Assembly: GCA_964609655.1 (NCBI GenBank)
Contig: CAZSUA010000023.1
Span: 1-29,843 of the forward strand
Reading direction: 5' to 3'
Length of the DNA stretch: 29,843 bases
Origin: JBBRRP01 sp964609655
Lineage (GTDB): Bacteria; Myxococcota_A; Polyangia; Polyangiales; Polyangiaceae
Part shown: positions 15,930-24,700 of the stretch, piece after piece
How positions within the stretch are numbered: the first letter of the stretch is position 1
Layout: each line of letters opens with the position of its first letter
Translations under genes and position numbers: made by a program
Notes under the pieces: model-generated
Seen by the model: the letters and a program-made list of their open reading frames with translations, nothing else
Told to the model about the DNA's origin: nothing
Database searches by the model: none

Positions 15930-17381
15930 ATGTCGCAGCGCCACGACGTTGTGATTGTCGGAGCTGGGCCGAATGGACTTGCCGCCGGCTGCTTCTTGGC
16001 TCGAGCGGGCCCTAGCACGCTCGTCTTGGAGGCGCACTCGCAGCCGGGCGGTGGAATGCGCTCGCACGCACTAACACTGCCGGGCTTCGTTCACGACGTG
16101 TGCTCAACGGTACACCCGCTGGGCATCGGTTCGCCCGCGTTCCGGAAGCTCGAATTGGATCGCTACGGCCTCGGATGGATCGAATCTCCCGCGCCTCTCG
16201 CGCACGTCTTCGACGACGAAACCGTCGTTACTTTGGAACGCTCGTTGGAGGCAACCTCCGCCCAGCTCGGTGTCGACGCGGAGGCGTACGAGAAGCTCAT
16301 GCGACCGTTTTCCAACGAATTTTCGAGCCTGACCCGGGATATCCTCGGCCCGCTCAGCTTCCCGTCAAACCCATGGCTTTTAGCTCGCTTCGGCTGGACA
16401 GCTCTACGCTCGATGACGGGCTTGGCCCAGCGCTTTCGTGATCCTCGGACGAGCGCGCTGCTCGCGGGGATGGCAGCGCACGCGATGCTTCCCTTGGATG
16501 CCGCGGCCACCGCGTCGTTTGGTTTGGTCTTGGCGATCGCGGGCCACGCGGTAGGGTGGCCGCTCGCTCGCGGGGGCTCACGCGCCATTTGCGAAGCGCT
16601 CGTGACCTGCCTGAAAGCAGCTGGGGGAGAGCTTCAAGTCGATCACGAGGTCAGAAGTCGGAAGGATCTACCGGACGCGCGCGCCTACGTGTTTGATGTC
16701 ACTCCTCAGCAGCTCCTGCGTATCCTCGGCGAGCACTTGCCCGCGCGATACGCTGCCAAGCTTTCTCGCTTTCGCTACGGTCCTGGCGTGTTCAAGCTGG
16801 ATTGGGCCCTTCGCGCGCCCGTTCCGTGGCGCAATTCCGCGTGCGCTCGGGCAGCCACCGTGCATATCGGCGGATCCCTTGAAAGAATGGCCGAAGCAAC
16901 GGCCGCAGCTAATTCCGGGCGCCGGCCGGAACGCCCATTCGTCTTGTTCGTCCAACCAAGTCTCTTCGATTCAAGTCGCGCCCCCGCAGGCTGCCATACG
17001 GCATGGGCTTATTGCCATGTTCCACACGCCGATACCGAGGACATGTCCGACGCGATCGAGAGCGAAATCGAGCGCGCAGCTCCAGGCTTCAGAGACGTCG
17101 TATTAGCGCGCTCCCAACGAAATTCCATGGACATGGAACGCTACAACGCCAACTATGTGGGCGGAGATATCAACGGTGGCCTTGCCAACCTGGGGCAATT
17201 GTTCTTTCGACCCACCGCTCAATTGGATCCCTATCGGACCGCGCTTTCCAATGTATTTCTTTGCTCTTCATCGACCCCGCCCGGCGGCGGCGTGCATGGC
17301 ATGTGCGGCTATTGGGCGGCACAGAGCGTCCTGCAGAATGTCTTCAAGCATTCGCCCGACAACATTACAACAAGACCTTAA
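15930..17381 (+). CDS. phytoene-desaturase-like FAD oxidoreductase
   Basis: A 483-residue flavoprotein of the phytoene-dehydrogenase/amine-oxidase superfamily. The N-terminus VVIVGAGPNGLAAGCFLARA (residues 7-26) binds FAD, followed by LVLEAHSQPGGGMRS, the second FAD contact. The C-terminus has FLCSSSTPPGGGVHGMCGY, the conserved flavin contact of the CrtI-type group. It is full length. Such enzymes desaturate, isomerise or oxidise carotenoids and other lipids; here no carotenoid genes are near, so the substrate is open. It is coupled to the SDR upstream (3-base gap), and together they could work on one lipophilic compound. Confidence 0.85.
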   Translation: MSQRHDVVIVGAGPNGLAAGCFLARAGPSTLVLEAHSQPGGGMRSHALTLPGFVHDVCSTVHPLGIGSPAFRKLELDRYGLGWIESPAPLAHVFDDETVVTLERSLEATSAQLGVDAEAYEKLMRPFSNEFSSLTRDILGPLSFPSNPWLLARFGWTALRSMTGLAQRFRDPRTSALLAGMAAHAMLPLDAAATASFGLVLAIAGHAVGWPLARGGSRAICEALVTCLKAAGGELQVDHEVRSRKDLPDARAYVFDVTPQQLLRILGEHLPARYAAKLSRFRYGPGVFKLDWALRAPVPWRNSACARAATVHIGGSLERMAEATAAANSGRRPERPFVLFVQPSLFDSSRAPAGCHTAWAYCHVPHADTEDMSDAIESEIERAAPGFRDVVLARSQRNSMDMERYNANYVGGDINGGLANLGQLFFRPTAQLDPYRTALSNVFLCSSSTPPGGGVHGMCGYWAAQSVLQNVFKHSPDNITTRP

Positions 17382-17394
17382 ACAGGCTACTTAG

Positions 17395-17577
17395 CAGGCA
17401 CTTCCTCGCGGCTGCGACGACGGCGACGACGACAAGCCCTGTGACCACCTTGCCCCAGTCGGGGCATTTCGCCCCAAAGACACCACCGACGCTGGCTACG
17501 TTAGTGCTCAGGCCGTTGCTTTACTCAGCTGTTCTCAGCTTCCAAAACTCGCAACGCCGGCGGACGAGATGCGGTGA
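17395..17577 (+). other. open frame without a start, overlapping a possible GTG
   Basis: After TAG at 17392 this frame stays open for 60 codons and stops with TGA at 17575-17577. It reads like coding sequence in part (CDDGDDDKPCDHLAPVGAF, SAQAVALLSCSQLPKL), lacks a usual start, and its stop shares GTGA with GTG 17574, a possible upstream start of the histidine kinase. It may be the tail of a lost gene or chance. A small hairpin (TGCCCC/GGGGCA, 17451-17466) and a GAC-rich simple run lie inside. Confidence 0.25.
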
Positions 17578-17666
17578 CCGTGGAGGTGGAAACAGCCACG
17601 AGTTCTGGTCAGCTAAAGGCTCTCGGCGTGGGTTGCATGCCGCCCTTGTGGGAAGTAACGTGTCGC

Positions 17667-18833
17667 ATGCTCCACGAGTTCCTCGCAGCTAAACGTGATG
17701 AGATTCTCGCTCGGGCAAGAAAGCGAGTTGCAACGAGAAGTGCGCCCGCAGCAACCGCCGCAGAACTCGAAGCGGGGCTCCCTATTTTCTTGGACCAGCT
17801 GGGGGATGCGCTGCGCTTAAGCGAGCAGACGGATGGTGTAAACCACGATTCAATCTCGCGCTCGGCGGCTCTCCATGCCAGTGACCTGTGGCGCCAGGGC
17901 TTCACCGTGAAGCAGGTCGTCCACGACTATGGTGATATCTGCCAGGTCGTTACCGAACTGGCTGTCGAAACAAAGGCGCCTCTCAGCACCGAGGAGTTTC
18001 GTACGCTCAACCTGTGCCTTGACGATGCAATTGCAGCAGCTGTCGCAGAACACGGGGAGCAGCGTGAGGGAGCCATCCGTGAGGAGGGAACGGAGCGTCT
18101 GGGTGTCCTCGCTCATGAGCTGCGCAACCTGCTGAACACGGCGATCCTATCGTTCGAGAGCATCAGGATGGGTGCTGTCGCTCCCAACGGCAGCACCGGT
18201 CTCATACTCGGCCGGAGTCTGCTGGGGCTTCGCAATCTCATCGACCGTTCGCTGGCCGATGTCCGCCTCGATTCAGGCAAGCAAAACCTTGAGCGTGTGT
18301 CGGTGGCCGAAGTCATTGAAGACGTAGAAATTACTGCCTCGCCTGAAGCCAAAGCGCGAGGGATTCAATTCACGGTCAAGCTGGGTGAGCCCACAGTGAT
18401 CGTGGAGGCTGACCGACAGATTCTGACTGCCGCGATCGCCAACCTCGTGCAGAACGCGTTCAAGTTCACCCACAAGAAGGGCAGCGTTGTGTTGACCACG
18501 AGTACAACCTCGGAGCGTGCCCTGATCGAGGTGGAAGACGAATGCGGTGGCTTGCCGCCAGGAAAGACTGAGGAGCTGTTTCTCCCGTACACGCAACGTG
18601 GCGGCGACCGCCACGGGCTCGGGCTTGGTCTCTCTATCTGCCTCAAGACTGTCAGGGCCATCAATGGTGAACTGCGGGTGCGCGACATCCCGGGCAAGGG
18701 CTGCGTCTTCACCATCGACCTGCCGAAGCAACCACCAGCGCCTACTCGCATCGGTAGTCGTCAACGCAAGCCGGAAACTTCGTCGTCGACATCCTCGGTC
18801 CCCTCGGGCACTAAGAAAGCGCGGTCCACTTAG
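17667..18833 (+). CDS. sensor histidine kinase with RsbRD-like N-terminal domain
   Basis: A 388-residue soluble histidine kinase. The N-terminal about 130 residues (HEFLAAKRDEILARARKRV, then FLDQLGDALR and HASDLWRQGFTVKQVVHDYG) resemble the RsbRD-type helical sensor domain. The phosphorylated His is in LGVLAHELRNLLNTA (His 150). The ATPase part has the N box DRQILTAAIANLVQNAFKF, G1 VEDECGGLPPG and G2 RHGLGLGLSICLK. It has no membrane segment. ATG 17667 is where homology begins; GTG 17574 would add 31 unconserved residues. No response regulator is adjacent, so it is an orphan, as is common in myxobacteria. The Ser/Thr-rich tail after IDLPKQ is probably disordered. Confidence 0.87.
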   Translation: MLHEFLAAKRDEILARARKRVATRSAPAATAAELEAGLPIFLDQLGDALRLSEQTDGVNHDSISRSAALHASDLWRQGFTVKQVVHDYGDICQVVTELAVETKAPLSTEEFRTLNLCLDDAIAAAVAEHGEQREGAIREEGTERLGVLAHELRNLLNTAILSFESIRMGAVAPNGSTGLILGRSLLGLRNLIDRSLADVRLDSGKQNLERVSVAEVIEDVEITASPEAKARGIQFTVKLGEPTVIVEADRQILTAAIANLVQNAFKFTHKKGSVVLTTSTTSERALIEVEDECGGLPPGKTEELFLPYTQRGGDRHGLGLGLSICLKTVRAINGELRVRDIPGKGCVFTIDLPKQPPAPTRIGSRQRKPETSSSTSSVPSGTKKARST

Positions 18834-18952
18834 TCCGCTAACTTAGAGGATGCACTCGCCCTGGGGATTCGGTGGTGCGGGTTGTCGACCGCTCCTAGAC
18901 GTGCCAAAGGCAAAGCATGCGCCTTGCGTTCCTCGCAGCTAGCCGTGACGAG

Positions 18953-19693
18953 ATGTTCGTGTTGGCCCTCGTGGGCCTGAGCTCCTGCGGATCCAAGCAA
19001 GCGACCGGGTCGGTGCTTACAGCGGCGGGCACCGCCGCTGTCGTAGTCGCCACGGCCGTTTTGGATCAGCCGAGCGGCTGTTCGGAGGTCTCAGGTTCTC
19101 TGCCAGGCGACAAAGAGGTTCGCTGCCAAAAGCACCCGGACACGAAGGTAACCCGCGCTGCCGTTGCTGGCGCGGGTTTAGGTCTCGTGGCGGCCGGAAC
19201 CGAACTCCAACGCGCAGGATTTGACCAGGCGAGTGCGTCCAGACCCCCGTCCCGTCCTCGACAGGGCGACGACCGGGATCAAAGTTTGACCGCTCCCCCG
19301 TGCTCCACAGGCCCGGTTCGAAGCGTTGTGTTCTTGGCCCCGACCGCGGGCGCTGCCGGGGCCAATTCAGGTGCCGCCATCGGACTGTCAGCGGTCCGAG
19401 GACTAGGGGTTCTCTCTCGGGGGCGGGATCTCCCTTCGCAGGTTTTATTGGCAACCGACGGTTGGGATTTCAATGGTATTGGCGTCGAGTTGCACACCTT
19501 CAGTTTGGGCAAACACGCGGCCCGTCAGCGTCGAGCCGGTGTTCATGGTGATGGCGGTGCCAGAAATAACTGTTCCGTAGAAGTTCACGGTCTTACCGAC
19601 GGCGACCTGTTTGCTGAAGCGCCAGAATACGCCGCAGGGTTGGGCCCCATTCAGCAGCACCACTTGGGCCCCGTCCGCTACGGTCAGCGTTAG
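18953..19693 (+). CDS. possible small lipoprotein gene, 3' end doubtful
   Basis: From ATG 18953 the frame begins MFVLALVGLSSCGSKQATG, a short lipoprotein signal with Cys 12 as lipid site, and continues with Ala/Gly-rich hydrophobic stretches (VLTAAGTAAVVVATAVL, AAVAGAGLGLVAAG) up to about 19200. Beyond that the sequence turns into Pro/Arg-rich, non-protein-like text and runs 249 bases into the convergent DUF3494 gene, which is unlikely for an intact gene. The true product may end near 19210 or the gene may be frameshifted. Just upstream (18917-18952) the codons read MRLAFLAASRDE, a near copy of the start of the histidine kinase at 17667, suggesting a fusion scar. Confidence 0.35.
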   Translation: MFVLALVGLSSCGSKQATGSVLTAAGTAAVVVATAVLDQPSGCSEVSGSLPGDKEVRCQKHPDTKVTRAAVAGAGLGLVAAGTELQRAGFDQASASRPPSRPRQGDDRDQSLTAPPCSTGPVRSVVFLAPTAGAAGANSGAAIGLSAVRGLGVLSRGRDLPSQVLLATDGWDFNGIGVELHTFSLGKHAARQRRAGVHGDGGARNNCSVEVHGLTDGDLFAEAPEYAAGLGPIQQHHLGPVRYGQR

Positions 19694-20299
19694 ATTGCCT
19701 CGGATGATGAAGAACGCATTGGGGTTGCCTCCAGCGTCGAGGTAGAGGTGCCCGTTAAGAAGGACGTCGGCACTGAAACTATTCATACAGGTGACGCCTG
19801 GGTGAAGCGTAATATCACCTGTTAGCCCGCCGACCACATCCGTGTAATCAGCATCGCAGGCGCGCTGATCGATGTTGCCGACAAGCGCGGTGACATCTTG
19901 CTGGGCCAAAATCGCGCGTTGACCGTTCGGCGGCAACGAATCGATTCCGTACTTGCTGTAGGCGGGTGCATTGAAACCGGTGATGGTGGACACCGCCATA
20001 GCGCTAACCCCAAGCCCACCGCAGACCCTGTCAATATTGGCCGCGGTGATGGAGCTATACGCGAGCACGGCAAACGGCTGAGCCATTCCAACGTTGGGTC
20101 CCGAGTACTGTCCCGTGCCGGCTGCAACCTGACCTCCAACGGAGCTGTGCGCGCCGCCGGTGCTGTGCGTGCCCCCGGTGACGCCGGAGGCCCCCCCGTC
20201 GCTCACCGAAAGGGTCGATGAATCGTTAACGCCGCAACCGATAAGCAGCACCGAAGCGAGGGGCACGAGAGACACCAGAAGCAGCCGGTTGGTCATCAT
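19445..20299 (-). CDS. DUF3494 (ice-binding type) lipoprotein
   Basis: A 284-residue secreted lipoprotein. The N-terminus TNRLLLVSLVPLASVLLIGC gives a signal with the lipobox LIGC, then a Gly/Ser/Thr linker. The rest fits the DUF3494 beta-solenoid family, which contains ice-binding proteins and related adhesins: AQPFAVLAYSSITAANIDRV, GGLGVSAMAVSTITGF, LTGDITLHPGVTCMNSFSAD, LDAGGNPNAFFIIRGNLTL, and GKTVNFYGTVISGTAITMNT. Ice binding is known only for some members, so the function is open. ATG 20299 is chosen over GTG 20308 because a sigma-54-like element (20311-20326) predicts transcription from about 20300, which would make the mRNA nearly leaderless. Confidence 0.83.
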   Translation of the reverse strand: MMTNRLLLVSLVPLASVLLIGCGVNDSSTLSVSDGGASGVTGGTHSTGGAHSSVGGQVAAGTGQYSGPNVGMAQPFAVLAYSSITAANIDRVCGGLGVSAMAVSTITGFNAPAYSKYGIDSLPPNGQRAILAQQDVTALVGNIDQRACDADYTDVVGGLTGDITLHPGVTCMNSFSADVLLNGHLYLDAGGNPNAFFIIRGNLTLTVADGAQVVLLNGAQPCGVFWRFSKQVAVGKTVNFYGTVISGTAITMNTGSTLTGRVFAQTEGVQLDANTIEIPTVGCQ

Positions 20300-20310
20300 A
20301 CGACTCACAC

Positions 20311-20326
20311 TGCATCAAACGGGCCA
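20311..20326 (-). promoter_or_regulatory. sigma-54 (-24/-12) promoter-like element before the DUF3494 lipoprotein
   Basis: On the minus strand TGGCCCGTTTGATGCA matches 10 of 12 specified positions with GG-N10-GC spacing. The predicted start is at about 20300, immediately before ATG 20299. Confidence 0.4.
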
Positions 20327-20457
20327 GCGCGTTTACCTGAGGAAAGTAACTATTTGAGGCCCCAACGTGAGATGTGGATGCAAGAACGCCTCGCGTGTCG
20401 CCGGTTCGCCACATTCCTGTTCCGCTCCAGGTTCTCGATATAATTCGTCGTGCCGGC

Positions 20458-20484
20458 GCCGCACGTTTTCTGTTCAAGTGCGGC
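20458..20484 (+). repeat. inverted repeat between divergent genes
   Basis: GCCGCAC (20458-20464) and GTGCGGC (20478-20484) give a 7-bp stem with a 13-base loop, in the about 280-base region between the DUF3494 gene and the nuclease pseudogene. On either strand no T-run follows closely. An operator role is possible. The remainder of this intergenic stretch shows nothing else I can support. Confidence 0.3.
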
Positions 20485-20591
20485 AACAAAACTGAGTTCA
20501 GCCGACGGGATGGCTGATCACACGCAAGTCACAGGATCATCTCGCGAACGTTTTAGAGAACGCGCAGCCCTTGGGTTATGACGTGAGAATC

Positions 20592-21297
20592 ATGAAGCGA
20601 TCCAACGCTAGGTCTATGCGTCCTTATTGGTCGAGTTTTTCCGTGCTCGGGCTTGTGCTGATCGCGTGCTCGGGGGGCGAGAACGAGCGGATTGGCCGGG
20701 ACTGGTAATTTTGGCGCTTCGACGACGCAGCTTAGCGAGCTGCCCGCAGTCACGCTCCTGCCTGGCCAGTCTTTCTTGGTGCAGGAAGGCGTCGGGACCG
20801 GTGGCACCTCGCCTCTTCCAGCTCCGGACTTGATCGACGCATCTCCCATCGCTCTCAGCGCTTCGGCCGGCAAGATCGCGCTAGTGCGCGGCGTTGTGAC
20901 GCTCGGCTGTAACGGCAGCAGTACGCCGTGCTCCCCGGCGCAGCTCGACCCAATCGTCGACCTCGTGGGGTACGGCTCGGCGAATTTTGCTGAGGCCACT
21001 CCCACCGCAGCAACCGGCAACACAACATCAGCACAGCGGTTAGGCGGCGGTTGTGTGGACACCAACACCAATGCGGCCGACTTTAGTGTGGGTTCGGTGG
21101 TCACGGCACTCACAGGGAGCGGATTTTACTTGCAGGACCCGAGCCCCGACACCAATCCGGCCACCTCCGAAGGCATCTTCGTGTTCACGGGCAGCGCTCC
21201 TTCGGTGAGCGTCGGCGACTCATTGCTCGTCAGCGGGCCCGTCACCGAGTTCCGTGCGGGTTGCACACCGAGCTGCTCGCCTTCAGCCAGCGCGTAA
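20592..21297 (+). pseudogene. nuclease gene, 5' part: signal peptide joined to lamin-tail domain
   Basis: ATG 20592 begins a lipoprotein signal (SVLGLVLIACSGGENE) that stops at TAA 20706-20708. In a shifted frame from about 20692 a lamin-tail domain follows: AGTGNFGASTTQLSELPAV, LLPGQSFLVQEGVGTGG, and LIDASPIALSASAGKIALV. The usual start of this domain (the VISQVYGGGGNSG, FVELFNRG part) is missing, so a deletion of about 50 or more codons has joined signal to mid-domain and shifted the frame. The frame then ends at TAA 21295-21297 in SPSASA-stop-NNLTITEFN, where the protein clearly continues in the same frame; one substitution in a Tyr-type codon would explain it. Confidence 0.75.
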
Positions 21298-22188
21298 AAT
21301 AACCTCACCATCACCGAGTTCAACCGGCCAACGGCCATCACCGTATTGAGCTCAGGCAACTTGTTGCCCGCGTCGACACGCCTAGGGGCAGGTGGTCGTG
21401 TGGCGCCAACTAGCGTCATCGAGGACGACGCCTTCGGAAGTGTTGAAGACGTTGCGGCTACATTCGACGCTGAGCTAGACGGCATCGATTTTTACGAAAG
21501 CCTCGAGGGAATGCGCCTCGAAATCGCAAACGCCCAGGTAGTGGGGCCCACTCGGAGCTTTGGTTCTGGAGCGACTCAAAACCAGGAGATCGCCGTGGTT
21601 GCCGACAACGGGGCCTCAGCTTCGACGCTGACCGCGCGAGGTGGAGTTGTGATCGCCACCTCGGATTTCAACCCTGAGCGCGTGTTTCTTTCGGATGCCC
21701 TGCCAAATAGTGTGGTGCTTCCGACAGCCGACGTTGCCGATCGTTTTTCCGGCGTCACCGAAGGGGTGCTCGATTACAGCTTCGGAAACTTCAAGCTGCT
21801 CGTCACCTCGCTTCCGAGTCTCGTTTCGGGCGGCCTGGTTCGCGAAACGCTCAGCTTGGGTGCCCCGTTGGTGCAGCAGTTGTCGATCGCATCGTTCAAC
21901 GTCGAGAATCTGGACCCGTTGGACCCAGCGACTAAGTTCCAAGAGCTTGCCGGCCTCATCGTCAACAACCTGGCCAGCCCAGATCTTCTGACCTTGGAAG
22001 AAGTCCAAGACAACAACGGGGCGACCAACGACGGCACCGTGAGCGCCGACGTCACGCTGTCCACGCTTGTCGCCGCGATCAGCGCGGCTGGCGGCCCGAG
22101 CTACGGCACTCGTTCGATCGAACCAGTGAATAGCAGCGACGGTGGGGAGCCCGGTGGCAACATCCGCGTCGCGTTCCTCTTTCGCACG
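21298..22188 (+). pseudogene. nuclease gene, middle part: OB-like region and endonuclease N-half
   Basis: This continues the previous frame past its nonsense codon: NNLTITEFNRPTAITVLSSG, DAFGSVEDVAATFDAELDGI, and EGMRLEIANAQVVGPTRSFG form the OB-like linker common in large bacterial extracellular nucleases. From about 21885 the endonuclease/exonuclease/phosphatase fold begins: LSIASFNVENLDP (Asn for metal binding), LVNNL-type segment and LLTLEEVQDNNGATNDG with the catalytic Glu. The frame loses register at 22183-22194: FLFRT should run into DRGLTFIDRAGG, which is found in another frame, so one base is missing. Left unrepaired, the frame stops at 22251. Confidence 0.75.
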
Positions 22189-23011
22189 ATCGCGGGCTCA
22201 CCTTCATTGACCGCGCAGGAGGCACCCCCACGAGCGCCAACGACGTCGTAGGCGGCCCTGGTAACCCCGAGCTCCTGTACAGCCCCGGCCGCATCGACCC
22301 CTTGAATCCAGCCTTCAGCAGCAGCAGAAAGCCTCTAGCCGGCGAATTTCTGTTCAACGGCAAAAAGCTGTTCGTGATTGCCAACCATTTTAACTCCAAG
22401 CGCGGTGACCAACCCCTCTTCGGCCGCTTCCAGCCGCCGACCTTGAAGTCCGAAACCCAGCGAGTCAGCCAAGCCAACATCGTTTCGAGCTTCGTCCAAG
22501 CTATCTTGAGCAAAAAAGCCACCGCGGCGGTGGTTGTCGCCGGTGATCTTAACGACTACCAGTTCTCGGCACCGGTCAATGTGCTCAAGGCGGCTGGCCT
22601 CTCGACTCTTGTGGAAACCTTGCCTGCCTCTGAACGCTACAGCTACGTGTTCGACGGCAATTCACAGGTTCTTGACCACATCATGGTGACCCCAGCACTA
22701 TCTGGCGCCGCCTTCGCCGGTTTCGACGTTGTGCAAGTGAACGCGGAATTCGCTCAGCAAACGAGCGACCACGACCCGGCTGTGGCACGCTTCACGCTCG
22801 GAAGCGCACCGACCGAGCGCGTGAGGCCTGTGCTCGAGTGCGTGGTTCAGCAGTCGGGCTTTTACACCGCGTATTTCGGGTACCTCAACCCGAACCTGCT
22901 CCCAGTGAGCGTCCCGGTTGGAGCGCAAAACAAGTTCACGCCGGCACCTCTCGACCGTGGCCAAACGGCGCAATTTTTGCCTGGGCGGCAGGTTAAGGTT
23001 TTTGCGGTCAG
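22188..23011 (+). pseudogene. nuclease gene, 3' part: endonuclease C-half
   Basis: In the third frame the protein resumes: DRGLTFIDRAGGTPTSANDV, SSRKPLAGEFLFNGKKLFVI, ANHFNSKRGDQPLFGRFQPP, AVVVAGDLNDYQFSAPV, and SDHDPAVARFTL. The HFNSK, GDLND and SDHDP motifs are the catalytic residues of the exonuclease/endonuclease/phosphatase fold. A short all-beta tail (YTAYFGYLNPN, DRGQTAQFLPGRQVKVFAVS) follows to about 23011, after which similarity ends abruptly and the open frame runs on to 23282 into the kinase gene. So the C-terminus is also lost. The whole gene once encoded a secreted nuclease of about 900 residues or fewer, probably for DNA or phospholipid use. Confidence 0.78.
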
Positions 23012-23156
23012 TAGAACGCGCTCGGTAGGCGACCCCTCAATACGGGGTGGCGGGATCGGAAGGGGGCCGGGGCATTTCCCCACACTTGAGGCGGCCGCGC
23101 GGCTCAAACAGCGCCAAACAACCAACAACAGTCGGGAATTATTGAGGAAGCCGCAG

Positions 23157-23172
23157 TGGCGCGGATGTTGCT
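23157..23172 (+). promoter_or_regulatory. sigma-54 (-24/-12) promoter-like element before the kinase-led operon
   Basis: TGGCGCGGATGTTGCT matches 11 of 12 specified positions. Transcription would start near 23183, two bases before ATG 23185; either the mRNA is leaderless or ATG 23224 is the true start. The element lies beyond the end of the decayed nuclease gene. Confidence 0.55.
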
Positions 23173-23184
23173 CAGGGACTACAC

Positions 23185-24693
23185 ATGGGCGCCCCAGCAC
23201 TAACCTTGGCTTCCGTTTCCGACATGTCGACTACCTTTGCATCACCATGCTCTTCGCCGCGCGATTCGGGTTCAGTTGCTAAGGGTTCCATTATCCTCGG
23301 CAAATATCAGCTTGAATCCCTCATTGGCGAAGGCGGGATGGGCGCGGTGTGGAGCGCGCTGAACCTTCAATTGGAATCGCGCGTAGCCATCAAGCTGCTG
23401 CGAGGAGGTCATGGGCGTGAGGAGCTCGCAGAGCGGCTGAAGATTGAGGCACGCGCGGTCGCGCAGCTTCTGCACCCCGGCATCGTTCGAGTGTTTGATA
23501 CCGGGGAAACCGAGCACGGTGAGCCCTTCATTGTGATGGAGCTCTTAACGGGTGAAGGCCTCGGGCAGGTGCTTTCGCGCGGACCGTTGTCGTGCGTGGA
23601 GGCCATTCAAATCATGTTACCCATTGCCGAAGCATTGGCCGTTGCCCACAAGAAGGGCATCGTTCACCGCGATTTGAAGCCGGACAACATCTTCCTTTCT
23701 CGAACTGATGAGGGCCTGCAGCCAAAGCTTTTAGACTTCGGTATCGCCAAGCTCAACGGGGATCCCGACGCCGCTAGGCACCTTACCCAAAGCGGAACGC
23801 TCATCGGAAGCCCCGATTACATGTCACCCGAGCAGGCCTATGGAAATGAAGATGTGGACCATCGTTCCGACATTTGGTCGTTTTCGGTGGTTCTCTATGA
23901 GCTCATCACACGTTCGGCTCCGTTTAAAGGCGCGAATAACCGGGCCTTGTTGCGTTCCGTTGTGCAAGATGAACCTGCCGCGTTCCCCGCCGATGCCAAC
24001 GTTGACGATGTCTTGGCCAACATCATTCGTTCCGGACTAATCAAGGACAGAGAGCTACGGCCAGGTTCGATCCGCACGCTGGGTGCCGAGCTTGCACTCT
24101 GGCTCGTTAATCATGGCGTGTTGCTAGACGCGTGCGGAGCTTCTTTAGAAGGGAGGTGGCTCGGCCGCGCGCAGGAGTCGACACCTCTTTTCTCACAGGT
24201 TTCTTTGGGTTCGTCGAGTCCACGGACGAGCGGGACGCCTGAAGCCGAAACCGAAGTGGGTGAGAAGTCCAAACCGTTGACTCTGAGCGGCAACTCATCT
24301 GCGGTAAAGTTTCCGATGCGTGGACGGCGGGCGTGGCCGTTGGTCGCTCTTCTGTCAATCCTTGGCGGCATCGGTGGCATCGCGATCTGGGATTCTTTGA
24401 ACCGCTCTTCGTTTGCGCCACCGGCACACGCCAACGAACTTGCTGTGCGGGCAGCGCGGTTCCCAATGCGTCGACTCCTTGCGGCTCCGTTGTCGCCTGT
24501 TCCCCCAATTGTGGAAGTCATCGGGACTGGCGGACACTTAGCAGAGGAGCCTGAAGCCGCCTCCATGCCGAGTGCGCCCCAAGCCAAAGCCAACCGCTAC
24601 TCAACGACGCCGAAAATACCCACGATTCACCCATCCTCGCCCAAGGTGGACGCGCTTTCTGACTCCTCCCGAGACTTGATCCAGCCGTATTGA
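23185..24693 (+). CDS. membrane-anchored Ser/Thr protein kinase
   Basis: A 502-residue Hanks-type kinase. Kinase motifs in order: G-loop LIGEGGMGAVW (residues 47-57), VAIK with Lys 70, HRDLKPDN (161-168), DFG (184-186) and SPDYMSPEQ (209-217). A Ser/Thr-rich linker precedes one membrane helix (PLVALLSILGGIGGIAIW, about 385-402), and a Pro/Ala-rich tail of about 100 residues lies outside. This is the common myxobacterial architecture for sensing envelope signals. ATG 23185 has CAGGGA six bases upstream; ATG 23224 also fits and would leave a leader behind the sigma-54 element. TGA is followed 7 bases later by the PEGA protein. Partners are unknown. Confidence 0.9.
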   Translation: MGAPALTLASVSDMSTTFASPCSSPRDSGSVAKGSIILGKYQLESLIGEGGMGAVWSALNLQLESRVAIKLLRGGHGREELAERLKIEARAVAQLLHPGIVRVFDTGETEHGEPFIVMELLTGEGLGQVLSRGPLSCVEAIQIMLPIAEALAVAHKKGIVHRDLKPDNIFLSRTDEGLQPKLLDFGIAKLNGDPDAARHLTQSGTLIGSPDYMSPEQAYGNEDVDHRSDIWSFSVVLYELITRSAPFKGANNRALLRSVVQDEPAAFPADANVDDVLANIIRSGLIKDRELRPGSIRTLGAELALWLVNHGVLLDACGASLEGRWLGRAQESTPLFSQVSLGSSSPRTSGTPEAETEVGEKSKPLTLSGNSSAVKFPMRGRRAWPLVALLSILGGIGGIAIWDSLNRSSFAPPAHANELAVRAARFPMRRLLAAPLSPVPPIVEVIGTGGHLAEEPEAASMPSAPQAKANRYSTTPKIPTIHPSSPKVDALSDSSRDLIQPY

Positions 24694-24700
24694 GGCCGCG

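Noticed and set aside
17451..17466. TGCCCC/GGGGCA hairpin as terminator of the FAD oxidoreductase operon
   Set aside because: Only 6 bp, 70 bases after the stop, and followed by TTTCGCCCC rather than a clear T-run.
17493..17508. TGGCTACGTTAGTGCT as a sigma-54 promoter for the histidine kinase
   Set aside because: Spacing is right but only 8 of 12 positions match, which is expected by chance in this length of sequence.
23011..23282. Continuation of the nuclease frame into the kinase gene
   Set aside because: After KVFAVS the translation becomes Arg/Gly-rich and overlaps the kinase start; similarity has ended.
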